Positions 26,243 through 35,220 are shown, counted from the stretch's first letter. The stretch is 64,000 bases of DNA from Arthrobacter globiformis (GCF_030818015.1 NZ_JAUSZX010000001.1:434001-498000), one strand, 5' to 3'. Notes: generated from the letters alone by a model not told the origin. Program-made: numbers and translations.

Positions 26243-27655
26243 TCAGACTTCGACAGTCGTGCCCAGGTCTTCTGCCAGCGCGGCAACGGAGGCGTCCTGC
26301 TGCCGCTGGTAGAGCTCATTCGGATCCGCCACGGTGCGGCCGACGATCGTGGACATCACGGTGATGTCGTAGTCGGTGCCGGCCTGCGCGTCGTCGCGCG
26401 AGCCTTCGTCGGTGAGGTTGGACTGGAAAATCCCGGCCGCGGAGCGGGGGAGGAAATCCTCGTAGACGATGGGCTCCGGAACTGCGACGCCCCGTTCGAT
26501 CAGTTCCGTCAGTGAGACGGTCCGGCCGCGGAGCGAGTCGCCGTAATGGCTCCACTGGGCGTCGCCGTCCACGGTGAATGTGAAGTAGGCGAGTTTCTGC
26601 ATGGCCAGTTCCTTCTCGGTGCGGGGGAGGTTTTCCTCCCAGACCCCCCGGGCGACGTCGACGCGGATGCCGTTGCCCTGGCCGGCGGCCAGCCGGCGGT
26701 CCGTTTCGGCGACCATCCTGTCGTACAGGTCGCGCCCTGCGGGAGTGAGGGCAATACCGCGCTGCTCGACCTCGCCGAAGCGGACCCGAAGTTCTCCGGG
26801 GCCGACGGTGCCGTCCTCGAAGCGGAAGACCCGGTCTTCCGAGAGTGCCCGGAACGAGGTCTGCCGCAGCAGGACGTCGGGTCCGTCCCAGCGGGGCGGG
26901 CCCTGGATCTCGTCGATCATGGTGATCCCCTGGGCTTCCATCCGGCCGTAGAGATCGTCGATGTCCAGCACCCGGGGCGTGAGGTGGTTGATGTGCGTGG
27001 TGCTGACCCCGCCGATGTCGGAGGCAACGGCGGAGACCGCCTCGAGCTTCTTGTACCAGGCGTGGTCCACGGGGTGGTCCGACAGCTTGAATGCGGCGGT
27101 GGCCAGCTCCAGGAGCCGGTCCGCCTCGTCGTCCTCGAGGCCGCCCGCGGCCGCGGCCTTGTCCGCCAGGTCCAGCAGCTCTTTTGGGAAAAGGGTGCGG
27201 GAACCGATGAACCTTTGCAGTTGCTCCTGCAGTTCGGCGCTGAAGAAGCGGGGGTCGTCGGCGGCCAGCATGGAGGTGAACACGCGGAACGGGTTCCGGG
27301 CCAGTTCCTCCGGGTCGACGGGGCGGAATGCGGTGGAGACGACGGGCACGGATGATTTGGAGGCGTCCCGCAGGTCGTAGAAGCCCACCGGGTGCATGCC
27401 AAAGGCGGCGAAAACGCGGGCAACCTGGGCCATTTCTGCGGCGGATCCGACCCGGATGGCGCCGTGCCTTTCGGCCGTGACCCGGGAGATGCTTCCGAGG
27501 CGTTCCGCTTCGGCGCCCTTGCTGCGCAGGTAGTCTTCGTTGACGGCGGTGGAGACGTCCACCAGGGTGTTGTACGCCGGGACCTCCTCGCCGTACATCG
27601 TCGATAACCTGCGGGCGAATTTAGCCCGGAGCTGCCAGGGTTCTCGGAAAGACAT
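26243..27655 (-). CDS. hglS: 2-oxoadipate dioxygenase/decarboxylase (DUF1338, VOC fold)
   Basis: 470-residue HglS/YdcJ-family Fe(II) enzyme that converts 2-oxoadipate to D-2-hydroxyglutarate with loss of CO2, as established for Pseudomonas putida. GAAAGGAACC precedes the ATG at 27655. The hallmark RHGAIRVG (His64, Arg68) corresponds to the metal-His and substrate-binding Arg region of HglS. A second His-rich metal strand is STTHINHLTPRV (His221/His224). Length and both ends match the family. It lies 39 bp upstream of the ALDH7 gene and 45 bp downstream of the DAO gene, so the three are probably co-transcribed. Confidence 0.88.
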   Translation of the reverse strand: MSFREPWQLRAKFARRLSTMYGEEVPAYNTLVDVSTAVNEDYLRSKGAEAERLGSISRVTAERHGAIRVGSAAEMAQVARVFAAFGMHPVGFYDLRDASKSSVPVVSTAFRPVDPEELARNPFRVFTSMLAADDPRFFSAELQEQLQRFIGSRTLFPKELLDLADKAAAAGGLEDDEADRLLELATAAFKLSDHPVDHAWYKKLEAVSAVASDIGGVSTTHINHLTPRVLDIDDLYGRMEAQGITMIDEIQGPPRWDGPDVLLRQTSFRALSEDRVFRFEDGTVGPGELRVRFGEVEQRGIALTPAGRDLYDRMVAETDRRLAAGQGNGIRVDVARGVWEENLPRTEKELAMQKLAYFTFTVDGDAQWSHYGDSLRGRTVSLTELIERGVAVPEPIVYEDFLPRSAAGIFQSNLTDEGSRDDAQAGTDYDITVMSTIVGRTVADPNELYQRQQDASVAALAEDLGTTVEV

Positions 27656-27699
27656 GGATGGTTCCTTTCTGGTCGGGTGGTCAATGCCTGTTTCGGTGG

Positions 27700-28890
27700 T
27701 CAGATGATGTTGACTTCCCGCAAGGCTGTTTCAGTCCCTTTGAAGCGGTCCGCTGAGAAGTGGGAAGGGTCGAGGAAAGTCGGCTTGCCGAGGTACAGGT
27801 CGGCCACGAGTTCGCCCACGGCCGGGCCCTGGAGGAAACCATGCCCGGAGAACCCGGTGGCGTAGAAGAACCCGGGAAGCTCCTCCGCCTGCCCAATGAG
27901 GGCGTTGTGGTCGGGGGTGTTCTCATAGAGTCCGGCCCAGCCCCACTCCAGGTCGGGATTCTCCAGCTCCGGCGCGCAGACCGAGGCGGCCGCGTTGAAC
28001 TCCGGCAGCCAGTCGTAGTTGAACTCGCGGGAAAATCCGCCCTCCTGCTCATGGGAGATACCCACGAGCAGGCCATTGAGATAGTTGTGGAAGTACATGG
28101 TGGTGGACAGGTCCAGGGTGAAGGGAACGCGTGGAAAGGGCCGGGCCTGCTGCCGGGTCATGCCGATGAGCCGCCGCACAGGCGTGACCGGCAGGTCCAC
28201 ACCGGCCATGTCGCCAATCCGGGCGCTCCACGCACCCGCACAGCACACCACCGCACCGGTGCGGATGGTGCCACGGTTGGTAATCACCGTTTCAATCGAC
28301 CGGCCGTTGCGCTGGATCTCGACCACCTGGGTGCGGTTGAGGAAGGTCACCCCGCGTTCCCGGGCTGCTGCGGCATAGGCTTCAACGGCCAGGCCGGGCT
28401 CGGCAAACCCGTCACCGGGAGAGAAAGATGCAGCCGTGAGAACCGACGGATCCAGCAGCGGATTGATCTTGCCAGCCTCGGACGGGGACACCATGCGGCT
28501 GTTCACGCCCATGGAGTTTTGGATCTCCGTGGCCCGCTCCAGGTCGGCGACCTCGCCTGCGGAGCGGCACAGGAACAGGTACCCCACGGTCTGCAGGCCG
28601 ATATCGGCACCGAACCTTTCCGGAAACCTGGTGTACTCGGCCAGCGACCGCTGTCCCAGGATGATGTTTCCCGGATCGGAAAAATTTGCCCGCACGCCGC
28701 CGAGAGGCTTGGCGGAGGACCCGCTGCCCAGTTCGGCCTGTTCAATGACGACAATGTTTTTCACTCCGCGGTCTGCCAGGTGCCAAGCCGTGCTGACACC
28801 CATGATGCCGCCGCCGATAATGACGACTTCTGCTTCCGTCGGCTGGGAATAGGCGTAGCTCAAGTCCAGCGGAACAACCTGATTGGCCAC
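27700..28890 (-). CDS. FAD-dependent DAO-family oxidase/dehydrogenase, candidate L-pipecolate oxidase
   Basis: 396-residue D-amino-acid-oxidase-fold flavoprotein, similar in outline to sarcosine oxidase beta-type proteins. The start is GTG (28890) after AGGAGAG. The FAD-binding motif IIGGGIMGVSTAWHLADRG is near residue 25, and the C-terminal TGFSGHGFLQGPAVGELVADL closes the FAD site. DAO-type enzymes oxidise secondary or primary amines. Next to ALDH7 and HglS the expected substrate is L-pipecolate, giving piperideine-6-carboxylate (the AmaA step). Sarcosine or proline-like substrates cannot be excluded by sequence. It is the first gene of the minus-strand operon. Confidence 0.82.
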   Translation of the reverse strand: MANQVVPLDLSYAYSQPTEAEVVIIGGGIMGVSTAWHLADRGVKNIVVIEQAELGSGSSAKPLGGVRANFSDPGNIILGQRSLAEYTRFPERFGADIGLQTVGYLFLCRSAGEVADLERATEIQNSMGVNSRMVSPSEAGKINPLLDPSVLTAASFSPGDGFAEPGLAVEAYAAAARERGVTFLNRTQVVEIQRNGRSIETVITNRGTIRTGAVVCCAGAWSARIGDMAGVDLPVTPVRRLIGMTRQQARPFPRVPFTLDLSTTMYFHNYLNGLLVGISHEQEGGFSREFNYDWLPEFNAAASVCAPELENPDLEWGWAGLYENTPDHNALIGQAEELPGFFYATGFSGHGFLQGPAVGELVADLYLGKPTFLDPSHFSADRFKGTETALREVNII

Positions 28891-28944
28891 GAAATCTCTC
28901 CTAACTGGGCCCCGCGCCCCCTAAGGGCGTAGCGAAGAGCGATC

Positions 28945-28965
28945 GGTAATGGGTTATGGATTACC
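28945..28965. promoter_or_regulatory. GGTAAT-N9-ATTACC inverted repeat upstream of the lysine/pipecolate operon
   Basis: Perfect 6-bp arms (28945-28950, 28960-28965), 55-75 bp upstream of the DAO start. The right half lies in ATGGATTAC (28956-28964). The same nonamer occurs as GTAATCCAT upstream of the GntR gene (29819-29827), and a shorter form (GTAATCGA, 29972-29979) overlaps the promoter of the transport operon. It is a candidate operator for the GntR/FCD regulator. Confidence 0.5.
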
Positions 28966-29063
28966 TATATCGTGACCGCTGCCACGATGGCCGTCAAGAG
29001 GCTGGCAGAAGATTTATTTTTTGGCCGTTGGACGACGAGGGATGCCTGGCCGTCGCACGCGAG

Positions 29064-29095
29064 AAAAAAGCCCGCCCTGCTGGCGCAGGGCGGGG
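29064..29095 (-). terminator. Intrinsic terminator of the GntR/FCD gene
   Basis: Ten-base GC stem (29071-29080 with 29085-29094, CCCGCCCTGC/GCAGGGCGGG) with loop TGGC. On the minus strand it is followed by a T-tract (complement of AAAAAA 29064-29069). It lies 23 bp past the stop of the regulator gene and insulates the DAO operon from it. Confidence 0.88.
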
Positions 29096-29117
29096 CGGAG
29101 GTCGTGCTTGGGAGAGC

Positions 29118-29798
29118 TCAGTCCTTTCCGGTCTCCGGGCGCGCGTAGTCGAGGTGGCGTGACATTCGCTCGCCAGCAAGCTTCTCGTCACCAGCGAGGA
29201 CTGCCTCGAGGATGCCTCGGTGTTCCTCGGCGCTGCTCATGAGCAGGCCGCGCTCCTGCAGGTGATAGGAGCCGGTGATCCGGGACTGGTCCCTGAGGTT
29301 TTCAACAATGGCGGTCCACCGACGGTTTCCGAGCAGGCCCACCAGGTGGGAGTGAAATTGCTGGTCTGTTTCCAGGTACTCGAGCATGTTCTCGGTCTCC
29401 GCAGCGTCGATGGTCTTGTCCGCCAGGGCCTTCAGGGCCACGGACTCGGACTCACCGATGCCTGCAGCGGTCACGCGCCGCACGGCTTCGACTTCGATAA
29501 GAAGGCGGAGGTCATAGACCTCCTGCTTGTCGCGATCGGACATCTCGACCACGCGGAAGCCGCGGTTGCGCACTACTTCCAGGAGTCCCTTGCCGGCAAG
29601 TGCAAGCATGGCCTCGCGAGTGGGGCTGTTCGACACGCCCAGCTGGGCGGAGAGGCTGTTGGCCGAGTAGATCTGCCCGGGCTTCATGGACCCGCTCAGG
29701 AGTGCGCGACGGACGATTTCCTCGGCGGAATCCTTCAGGGTCAGGTGCTGGAGGGCTGACGGGTCGACGTGGCCGCCCCAGGATGAGATGGGCTGCAT
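29118..29798 (-). CDS. GntR-family regulator with FCD domain
   Basis: 226-residue repressor-type protein. The ATG at 29798 is chosen because GGGAGGAAATC lies directly before it; an in-frame ATG 13 codons earlier lacks a site. The N-terminal winged helix is IVRRALLSGSMKPGQIYSANSLSAQLG...SPTREAMLALAGKGLLE (split here), with the usual recognition helix. The C-terminal FCD domain shows the metal/effector residues in DLRLLIEVEAVR, DQQFHSHLV and SAEEHRGILEAV. It sits between the catabolic operon and the divergent transport operon. Sharing of a GATTAC motif with both promoters and its own suggests it controls all three. Confidence 0.9.
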   Translation of the reverse strand: MQPISSWGGHVDPSALQHLTLKDSAEEIVRRALLSGSMKPGQIYSANSLSAQLGVSNSPTREAMLALAGKGLLEVVRNRGFRVVEMSDRDKQEVYDLRLLIEVEAVRRVTAAGIGESESVALKALADKTIDAAETENMLEYLETDQQFHSHLVGLLGNRRWTAIVENLRDQSRITGSYHLQERGLLMSSAEEHRGILEAVLAGDEKLAGERMSRHLDYARPETGKD

Positions 29799-29818
29799 GA
29801 TTTCCTCCCGAGTGTTGT

Positions 29819-29827
29819 GTAATCCAT
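29819..29827. promoter_or_regulatory. GATTAC-core motif upstream of the GntR/FCD gene
   Basis: GTAATCCAT, the reverse complement of ATGGATTAC found upstream of the DAO operon. It lies 21 bp before the GntR start codon, a position suited to autoregulation. Confidence 0.4.
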
Positions 29828-29940
29828 TGTCCAGCACCCTTCGCGCTTACTCCTAGTCGCTCTTCCGGCGTGGCGAAACGCCCCCGAAATCGCAGGGAAA
29901 CCGTCTCGCAACCGCCGGACGTCGCAAAAGTAAGTGCCTC

Positions 29941-29980
29941 TTGACAGGGGAGCTGAAGTGATCTGTTATTAGTAATCGAC
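29941..29980 (+). promoter_or_regulatory. Sigma-70-type promoter with overlapping operator, transport operon
   Basis: A consensus -35 TTGACA (29941-29946) is separated by 17 bp from -10 TGTTAT (29964-29969). GTAATCGA (29972-29979), a variant of the motif in the other two promoters of this region, lies at the expected transcription start, where a bound repressor would block initiation. The first gene starts at 30034, leaving a leader of about 55 nt. Confidence 0.65.
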
Positions 29981-30033
29981 AACCGATCAGGTGTCGCGCC
30001 TCACATCTCCGTTTCCCAGTAGAGGATCTCTCC

Positions 30034-30876
30034 ATGAAGAAGTCTGTTCTGACAGCTGCGGCCCTTGGCGCCCTCGTCGTCTCCTCGATGACCGCATGCG
30101 GCAATGACGCCGCAAAGACGGTGGCAGCCGACTGCAAGCCTGCGGCTTCGTTCCAAACCCTTAGTGCCGGCACGCTCACGGTGGCCGTCCCGGAACTTCC
30201 GCCGTTCTCCACCTACGCCAACAGCCAGCTGGCCGGCGTGGACGGTGAACTCATCAAGGAATTCGCGAAGCGCAACTGCCTCGAAGTCAAAGCCGAGCCA
30301 ACGTCTTACGCGGGCACCATCCCGGCGGTGCAATCCAGCCGTGCTGACGTCGCCATCGGCGCCTACTACCGGACCTCGGAAAGGGACAAGATCGTCGGAC
30401 TGACGAGACCCGTCTACACGGACGAGATGGCCACCGTCAGCATCGAGGGCATCGATCAGGTTTCCGCACTCGAGAGCCGCAAGGTGGGCACTGTGGATGG
30501 ATACCTCTGGGTTCCTGACTTGAAGGCCTTGCTCGGCGACAAGCTGACCATCTACCCGTCGGCCGTGGAAATGCAGGCCGACCTGAAAGCCGGCCGCATC
30601 GACACGGGGATCGACAGCTACGGATCCGCCGTCGAGATGTACAAGGGTGACTCCAAGTACAAGGTGACTGCCGTGCAGCCTGATGCCCGCGTCAAGGCGT
30701 CCAAGGAGCCAGCGCAGATCGCCTTCCCCTACATCAAGTCCAACAGCGGGCTGGGTGCTGCGCTGGACGCAACCATCACCTCAATGAAATCCGACGGCAC
30801 GATCGGTTCTGCGCTCAAGGGGGCCGGCCTCCCGGAAACCGGTGCCGACACGGGCGCACCCCGACTCATCGGCTGA
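30034..30876 (+). CDS. ABC amino-acid importer, solute-binding lipoprotein (family 3)
   Basis: 280-residue binding protein with an N-terminal signal ending in lipobox MTAC. The family 3 core is clear: LTVAVPELPPFS, then SRADVAIGAYYRTSERD and DLKAGRIDTGIDSYGSA. It is the first gene of binding protein, OCD enzyme, ATPase, permease, permease. The ligand is probably a cationic or cyclic amino acid such as lysine or pipecolate, inferred from the enclosed OCD gene and the opposite operon. Confidence 0.9.
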   Translation: MKKSVLTAAALGALVVSSMTACGNDAAKTVAADCKPAASFQTLSAGTLTVAVPELPPFSTYANSQLAGVDGELIKEFAKRNCLEVKAEPTSYAGTIPAVQSSRADVAIGAYYRTSERDKIVGLTRPVYTDEMATVSIEGIDQVSALESRKVGTVDGYLWVPDLKALLGDKLTIYPSAVEMQADLKAGRIDTGIDSYGSAVEMYKGDSKYKVTAVQPDARVKASKEPAQIAFPYIKSNSGLGAALDATITSMKSDGTIGSALKGAGLPETGADTGAPRLIG

Positions 30877-30881
30877 GCCAC

Positions 30882-31892
30882 ATGCCCATCAGTGCGGCAC
30901 TGACCGTTGTGGATCCGCCCCTCACCGTGCTCGGCCCGGACCACGTCATGGCATTGCCGCCCATGGCAGCCGTCCAGGCCCTCAGCGACGCGCTGTCCAG
31001 CGGCGTCGACCCCGAGCGCGACGGCGTCCGGAGCCGCGTGGAAACACCGCATGGCCAGTTGCTCCAGATGCCCGCTGCCTCACAGGACTACGCCGGAACA
31101 AAAATCCTCACTCTGACGCCTGGCAACACCTCCCGGGGCAGGCCCGGCATCCAGGGCGTCTATGTCCTCTTCGCCGGTGACACCCAGCAACCCGCTGCCG
31201 TCATTGACGGCGCGGCCCTGACCCGGATCCGCACACCGGCCGTCTCAGCATTCGGCCTTCGGCTGCTGGGGCACCGGACAATCCCGCGGATAGTTGTCTT
31301 CGGTGCCGGTGTCCAGGCCTGGGAACACATCAGGGTCTTCCACGCGGTCTTCGGGCTGCAAACAGTCGCTGTCGCCGCGCGGAACCCCGGCGCCGCCGCG
31401 GGCCTGGCGACGAAGGCAACAGAGGAACTCGGGCTCAAGGCATCATCGCACGGCCTGGCGGAGGCAGAGACGCTGGTGGGCAGCGCGGACGTCACGGTCT
31501 GCTGCACTGCCTCGCCTTCCCCGCTGTTCTCCGGGCGTTCCGTGCGGCCCGGTGCCACCGTCGTGGCCACCGGCTCCCACCAATCAGGCAACAGGGAACT
31601 GGACCGGGAGCTTATGGCCAGGGCACGGATCTGCGTTGAGTCCGCCAACACCGCCCTGGCAGAGGCCGGCGAGGTCATCGACGCCGTCGCCCACGGGGAG
31701 CTGAACCCGCAGAACCTGATCACGTTGGCCCGCCTGCAACAGAACGGCCCGCCCGCACCGTCTACCAGCAGGCCAGCCGTCTTCAAAACCACGGGAATGC
31801 CCTGGCAGGACCTTGCCATCGCGGCAGCCATCCACCGGCTGTGGCTCTCCGATAATGGTTCGCCGGCGCTTTCGCCGGCTGAGCCCAATTGA
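30882..31892 (+). CDS. Ornithine cyclodeaminase/mu-crystallin family protein, probable piperideine-2-carboxylate reductase
   Basis: 336-residue NAD(P)-binding protein of the OCD/CRYM family. It starts 5 bp after the binding-protein stop, without a strong ribosome site (coupling likely). The family Lys in [12 protein letters not shown] (Lys74) and the Rossmann loop [12 protein letters not shown] (about 138-149) are present. In true ornithine or lysine cyclodeaminases a catalytic Asp sits in a GGDCPGKTEL-type motif. Here the same place (231-240) reads [10 protein letters not shown], with no Asp, as in ketimine reductases. This favours reduction of piperideine-2-carboxylate to L-pipecolate, the entry step of the pathway on the opposite strand. 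Pyrroline-2-carboxylate reductase is the alternative. Confidence 0.82.
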   Translation: MPISAALTVVDPPLTVLGPDHVMALPPMAAVQALSDALSSGVDPERDGVRSRVETPHGQLLQMPAASQDYAGTKILTLTPGNTSRGRPGIQGVYVLFAGDTQQPAAVIDGAALTRIRTPAVSAFGLRLLGHRTIPRIVVFGAGVQAWEHIRVFHAVFGLQTVAVAARNPGAAAGLATKATEELGLKASSHGLAEAETLVGSADVTVCCTASPSPLFSGRSVRPGATVVATGSHQSGNRELDRELMARARICVESANTALAEAGEVIDAVAHGELNPQNLITLARLQQNGPPAPSTSRPAVFKTTGMPWQDLAIAAAIHRLWLSDNGSPALSPAEPN

Positions 31893-31912
31893 CCCACCGA
31901 AAGGACTTCACA

Positions 31913-32695
31913 ATGCAAAGCATCGCTAAGGACCCCCTCACCACAGGGCAAACGGCTGTGAGGGTAACCAACCTGGCCAAGGCCTACGGAGACCACGTGG
32001 TCCTCAGGGACGTCACCCTGGAGGTCGCGCCCGGCACAGTGACCGCCATGATCGGTCCGTCCGGCGCCGGCAAGTCCACACTACTTCGCTGCATCAACCT
32101 GCTGGAAAGGCCGGACAAAGGCCAGATCGAGATCTGCAGCCACCGCATCGACGCATCCAAGCCGCTCTCCGCCAAGAGCCTGGCGCCCTTGCGGCGCAGC
32201 GCCGGCATGGTTTTCCAGCACTTCAACCTGTTCCCGCACATGACCGTGCTGCGCAATATCAGCCTGCCCCAGCAGCGCATCCTCGGCCGCAGCCGCGAGG
32301 AAGCGGACACCAAGTCCATGGAGCTTCTGGGCCGCATGGGGTTGGCAGACAAGGCGAAGCAATACCCGTCGCGGTGCTCCGGCGGGCAGCAGCAGCGCAT
32401 CGCCATCGCCCGCGCCCTGGCGCTCGGACCGCAGGTGATGCTCTTTGACGAGCCCACGTCCGCGCTTGACCCGGAGGTCGGCGTCGAAGTCCTGGAGGTC
32501 ATGAAGGAGCTGGCCTCCGACGGTATGACCATGATCGTGGTGACCCATGAAATGGGCTTCGCCGAGAATGTCTCCGACACCCTGGTTGTCATGGCTGACG
32601 GCGGCATCATCGAACAGGGGGATCCGCACCGGATCATGCGCGAACCGGAGCACGAGCGCACCCGCCGCTTCCTTCGCGCTGTACTGGAGCGCTGA
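31913..32695 (+). CDS. ABC amino-acid importer ATPase (GlnQ/HisP type)
   Basis: 260 residues. ATG 31913 has AAAGGA eight bases upstream; a TTG eight codons earlier, overlapping the OCD stop, is less likely. Walker [10 protein letters not shown], signature [15 protein letters not shown] and Walker [15 protein letters not shown] are all intact, with the H-loop in VVTHEMGF. It energises the importer formed with the two permeases that follow at once. Confidence 0.95.
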   Translation: MQSIAKDPLTTGQTAVRVTNLAKAYGDHVVLRDVTLEVAPGTVTAMIGPSGAGKSTLLRCINLLERPDKGQIEICSHRIDASKPLSAKSLAPLRRSAGMVFQHFNLFPHMTVLRNISLPQQRILGRSREEADTKSMELLGRMGLADKAKQYPSRCSGGQQQRIAIARALALGPQVMLFDEPTSALDPEVGVEVLEVMKELASDGMTMIVVTHEMGFAENVSDTLVVMADGGIIEQGDPHRIMREPEHERTRRFLRAVLER

Positions 32696-32699
32696 GCAC

Positions 32700-33338
32700 A
32701 TGGATATCCTCAAAGCCATCGCCCTCGGCCTGCCAATGACGCTCCTGGTGACCGCGGTTTCCCTAGGCATCGGCAGCCTGGTGGCACTGCCCCTGCTGGC
32801 GGGCCTCCGTTCCGGCCGGACCGCCGTCCGATTCCTGACCCGGGCCGTGATCGACATCCTGCGGGGCATCCCGCCCATCGTCTGGCTGTTCGTCCTCTTC
32901 TACGGAATCAGCGTCGGCACCTTCAAGCTCAGTGCCTTCTGGGCCGGCGTCATCGGACTCGGCGTCGTTGCCGGCGCCTACCTGACCGAGATTTTCCGTG
33001 GCGCCCTTGGGGCAGTCAACGCCGGACAGTGGGAGGCCAGCGAAGCCCTGGGCCTGGACAGGTTCACCCTGTGGACCCGGATCATCGGTCCGCAGGGACT
33101 TCGTGTGGCCATCCCCGGCTTTACCACCTACGGCATCGGCCTGCTGAAGGATTCCTCCATCGTGTCCACCATCGGCGTCGCGGAGATTGTGTACCTCACC
33201 CAGCAAAACGCCAGGATGTCCGGGCAGGGCATCGTGGTGTACTTCATCGCCGCAGCCATCTACATCATGCTCAGCATGCCGCTGGGCATGCTCTCCCGGA
33301 ACCTGGACATCAAAATGCGGAAGGCCGTGGCCCGATGA
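32700..33338 (+). CDS. ABC amino-acid importer permease 1 (HisMQ type)
   Basis: 212-residue membrane protein; ATG 32700 lies 4 bp after the ATPase stop. It has five or so hydrophobic segments and a His/Glu/Gln/Arg/opine-family core (DILRGIPPIVWLFVLFYGIS and the EAA loop QWEASEALGLDRFTLWTRII). The stop overlaps the next gene as ATGA. It forms a heterodimer with the following permease. Confidence 0.92.
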   Translation: MDILKAIALGLPMTLLVTAVSLGIGSLVALPLLAGLRSGRTAVRFLTRAVIDILRGIPPIVWLFVLFYGISVGTFKLSAFWAGVIGLGVVAGAYLTEIFRGALGAVNAGQWEASEALGLDRFTLWTRIIGPQGLRVAIPGFTTYGIGLLKDSSIVSTIGVAEIVYLTQQNARMSGQGIVVYFIAAAIYIMLSMPLGMLSRNLDIKMRKAVAR

Positions 33339-33991
33339 ACACCATCCTCCAAGACATCATCGATTACGGCCCCACCCTGCTCGGCGGCCTGAAAATCAGC
33401 CTCGCCCTGACCGGCCTCAGCCTGCTTTTCGGCACCGTCTTCGCCCTTGTTTTCGCGCTCGGCATCACGTCCAGGAACACCGCCTTTCGCTGGGCGTCCA
33501 CCTTCTTCGTTGAGGTCGGGCGTGGAGCGCCCGCGCTGGTGCTCCTGCAGCTGATGTACTACGGGCTTCCCAACGCCAGCATCACATTGACTGCCTTCGC
33601 CTCAGCAACGCTCGCCCTGACGTGGACCGCCGCGGCCTACATGGCCGAGTACATCCGCGGCGGCCTCGCCTCAGTTCCCGCAAGCGAGATCGAAGGCGCC
33701 CAGGCCCTTGGCATGAGCCATGCGGACACCCTGCGCTTCGTCATCATCCCGCAGGGCATGCGGATTGCGCTGCCGGCCCTGATGGGATTCGCCGTCCTGC
33801 TGTTCCAAGCGACGTCCCTTGCATACTCCGTGGCTGTTCCCGAACTCATGAGCCAGGCCTACTCAGCGGGCTCATCCTCCTTCAAATACTTGAATCTGTT
33901 CATCATTGCCGGTGCCATCTACGCAGCGATTTCGATTCCCGCCACTTGGCTTTCCGTGGGCGCAGAAAAGCACCTAGCCAAACACCTTTAG
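33335..33991 (+). CDS. ABC amino-acid importer permease 2 (HisMQ type)
   Basis: 218 residues, starting in an ATGA overlap with permease 1. The same family pattern is seen: VEVGRGAPALVLLQLMYYGL and the EAA loop ASEIEGAQALGMSHADTLRF. It ends the transport operon; about 2 kb of decayed sequence follows, with no obvious intrinsic terminator. Confidence 0.92.
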   Translation: MNTILQDIIDYGPTLLGGLKISLALTGLSLLFGTVFALVFALGITSRNTAFRWASTFFVEVGRGAPALVLLQLMYYGLPNASITLTAFASATLALTWTAAAYMAEYIRGGLASVPASEIEGAQALGMSHADTLRFVIIPQGMRIALPALMGFAVLLFQATSLAYSVAVPELMSQAYSAGSSSFKYLNLFIIAGAIYAAISIPATWLSVGAEKHLAKHL

Positions 33992-34006
33992 AGACGGAAG
34001 CCGGAT

Positions 34007-34132
34007 ATGAGCTTACTCCTTCAAAGAGCACCAGAAACCGCGGAAGCTACGCGCGTGAAGGCTGCGAGCGGATTTCTTGCAGACGAGTGCGAGGCCGGAT
34101 GCGACTACTGTGTCGGCCCGGAGACAGACTGA
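34007..34132 (+). CDS. Possible 41-residue small protein after the transport operon
   Basis: ATG 34007 lies 16 bp after the permease stop with GGAAG upstream. The frame encodes 41 residues ending in a CEAGCDYC cysteine cluster. Codons such as TTA, CTT and AGA are unusual next to the flanking operon, and there is no recognised family. It could be a short metal-binding peptide or chance; the surrounding sequence is decayed. Confidence 0.2.
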   Translation: MSLLLQRAPETAEATRVKAASGFLADECEAGCDYCVGPETD

Positions 34133-34422
34133 ATAAACGAGCACCCGCCTTCAGGCAGTCCGGGACGCCACTGCCTGTCCCACGCCTTCCGGCCCGCTTC
34201 GCCGAGAATCGGTAGGTTGGAGACCGAAGGCCGGAGTTCATCGACGGCGCGTGAGGAATGGGTGCCAGCGTAATCAATGCTCGACCCAGCGGCCGGTCTC
34301 GGGAGCTTCGAACGCCGATAGGTGGTGGTGCGTCTCCCGCTTGGCCTTACGTCACGAGGGTCGCAAGTCACTTCCGCAAAAGCCGCCTCGGAAGCAGCCG
34401 GTTAGGAGAACGGCATCACGAC

Positions 34423-34512
34423 GAGAATATCTCCGCCCTGCCCGGCGTCCAGCGCGTGAGCTCCACACTGGTCATGAAGAACGTCATAGAGAACCGGCCA
34501 CGGCCACTCTGA
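34423..34512 (+). pseudogene. C-terminal remnant of an Lrp/AsnC-family regulator
   Basis: The frame reads ENISALPGVQRVSSTLVMKN, then VIENRPRPL and a stop. This is the last strand-turn-strand of the Lrp/AsnC ligand (RAM) domain, whose ending 'LPGV..V.ST.VM' is highly characteristic. No upstream HTH or other domain parts are recognisable, so most of the gene is lost. An Lrp-type regulator beside an amino-acid catabolic cluster would make biological sense, suggesting a former second regulator. Confidence 0.6.
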
Positions 34513-35077
34513 ACGAGCAGCGCCAAGTATTGGTGCTGGCGTCGATCACAGACCCGTCATCTGGCCAGGGGACGACTGCCGATCGGGCCTTTCCCCCTCA
34601 TAACTTCAGGGTCAGAACTGGCCAACCAGCACCAGGTTCACGGCCGGATGTTCAGGAACCGTCGCCCTAACACCCGGTCCTGCAACCCTTCAAGGACGGT
34701 TTGCCGCTCAGCGTCCCATGACTTCAAGGACGTCGAGCACAGTCCGGAGCAGCGCCAAGGCAAGGCTGCACGACGCAATCCACAGACCCGCGACCTGCAC
34801 CCGACTCGCCTTTCCACTGCCTTGTTCGCTCACCTGAGACCACCTGTTCCTTCGACTGGGACGACCATCGTAGGGGCGGGGTGCTGACACTTTGAGAAGC
34901 CGGACAAAGCCATGCGGATGCTGTGCACAGCATGTCCACCGTCGCCGTCCGAGCGATCAGGGATCTGTTGAGAAATGCCTTCCTGTTATCCACCAGGAAG
35001 AGCCGGCGTGTCCGAGCTTCCGGGAGTGTTGGCCTAAGTTCCCGTCGTTCAGCTCCTACCGGTCAGCCTGTTCACAA

Positions 35078-35115
35078 TCACACAGGGGGAGCGCGCTCCC
35101 CTTCGGGCCGTGTGA
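35078..35115. repeat. Perfect 16-bp palindrome inside an outer inverted repeat
   Basis: GGGGAGCGCGCTCCCC (35086-35101) is self-complementary. It is flanked by TCACAC (35078-35083) and GTGTGA (35110-35115), which also pair. No gene adjoins it and no T-tract follows, so its role is unknown. Confidence 0.5.
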
Positions 35116-35220
35116 GAACCAGCATGCGCCGTGACGGGCGGCGCGATGGCGTCCGCTGGACCAGCAAGCGCGGCGGCATTTTCGGGGCTCCGGCTTGGCT
35201 CAGGAGTGTATGCGGACGGC

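Noticed and set aside
30882..31892. Calling the OCD-family gene an ornithine or lysine cyclodeaminase
   Set aside because: The catalytic Asp-containing motif of cyclodeaminases is replaced by [10 protein letters not shown], which fits ketimine reductases better.
34708..34890. Short minus-strand open frame with a hydrophobic segment in the decayed region
   Set aside because: No ribosome site, no recognisable family and an N-terminal half of random composition.
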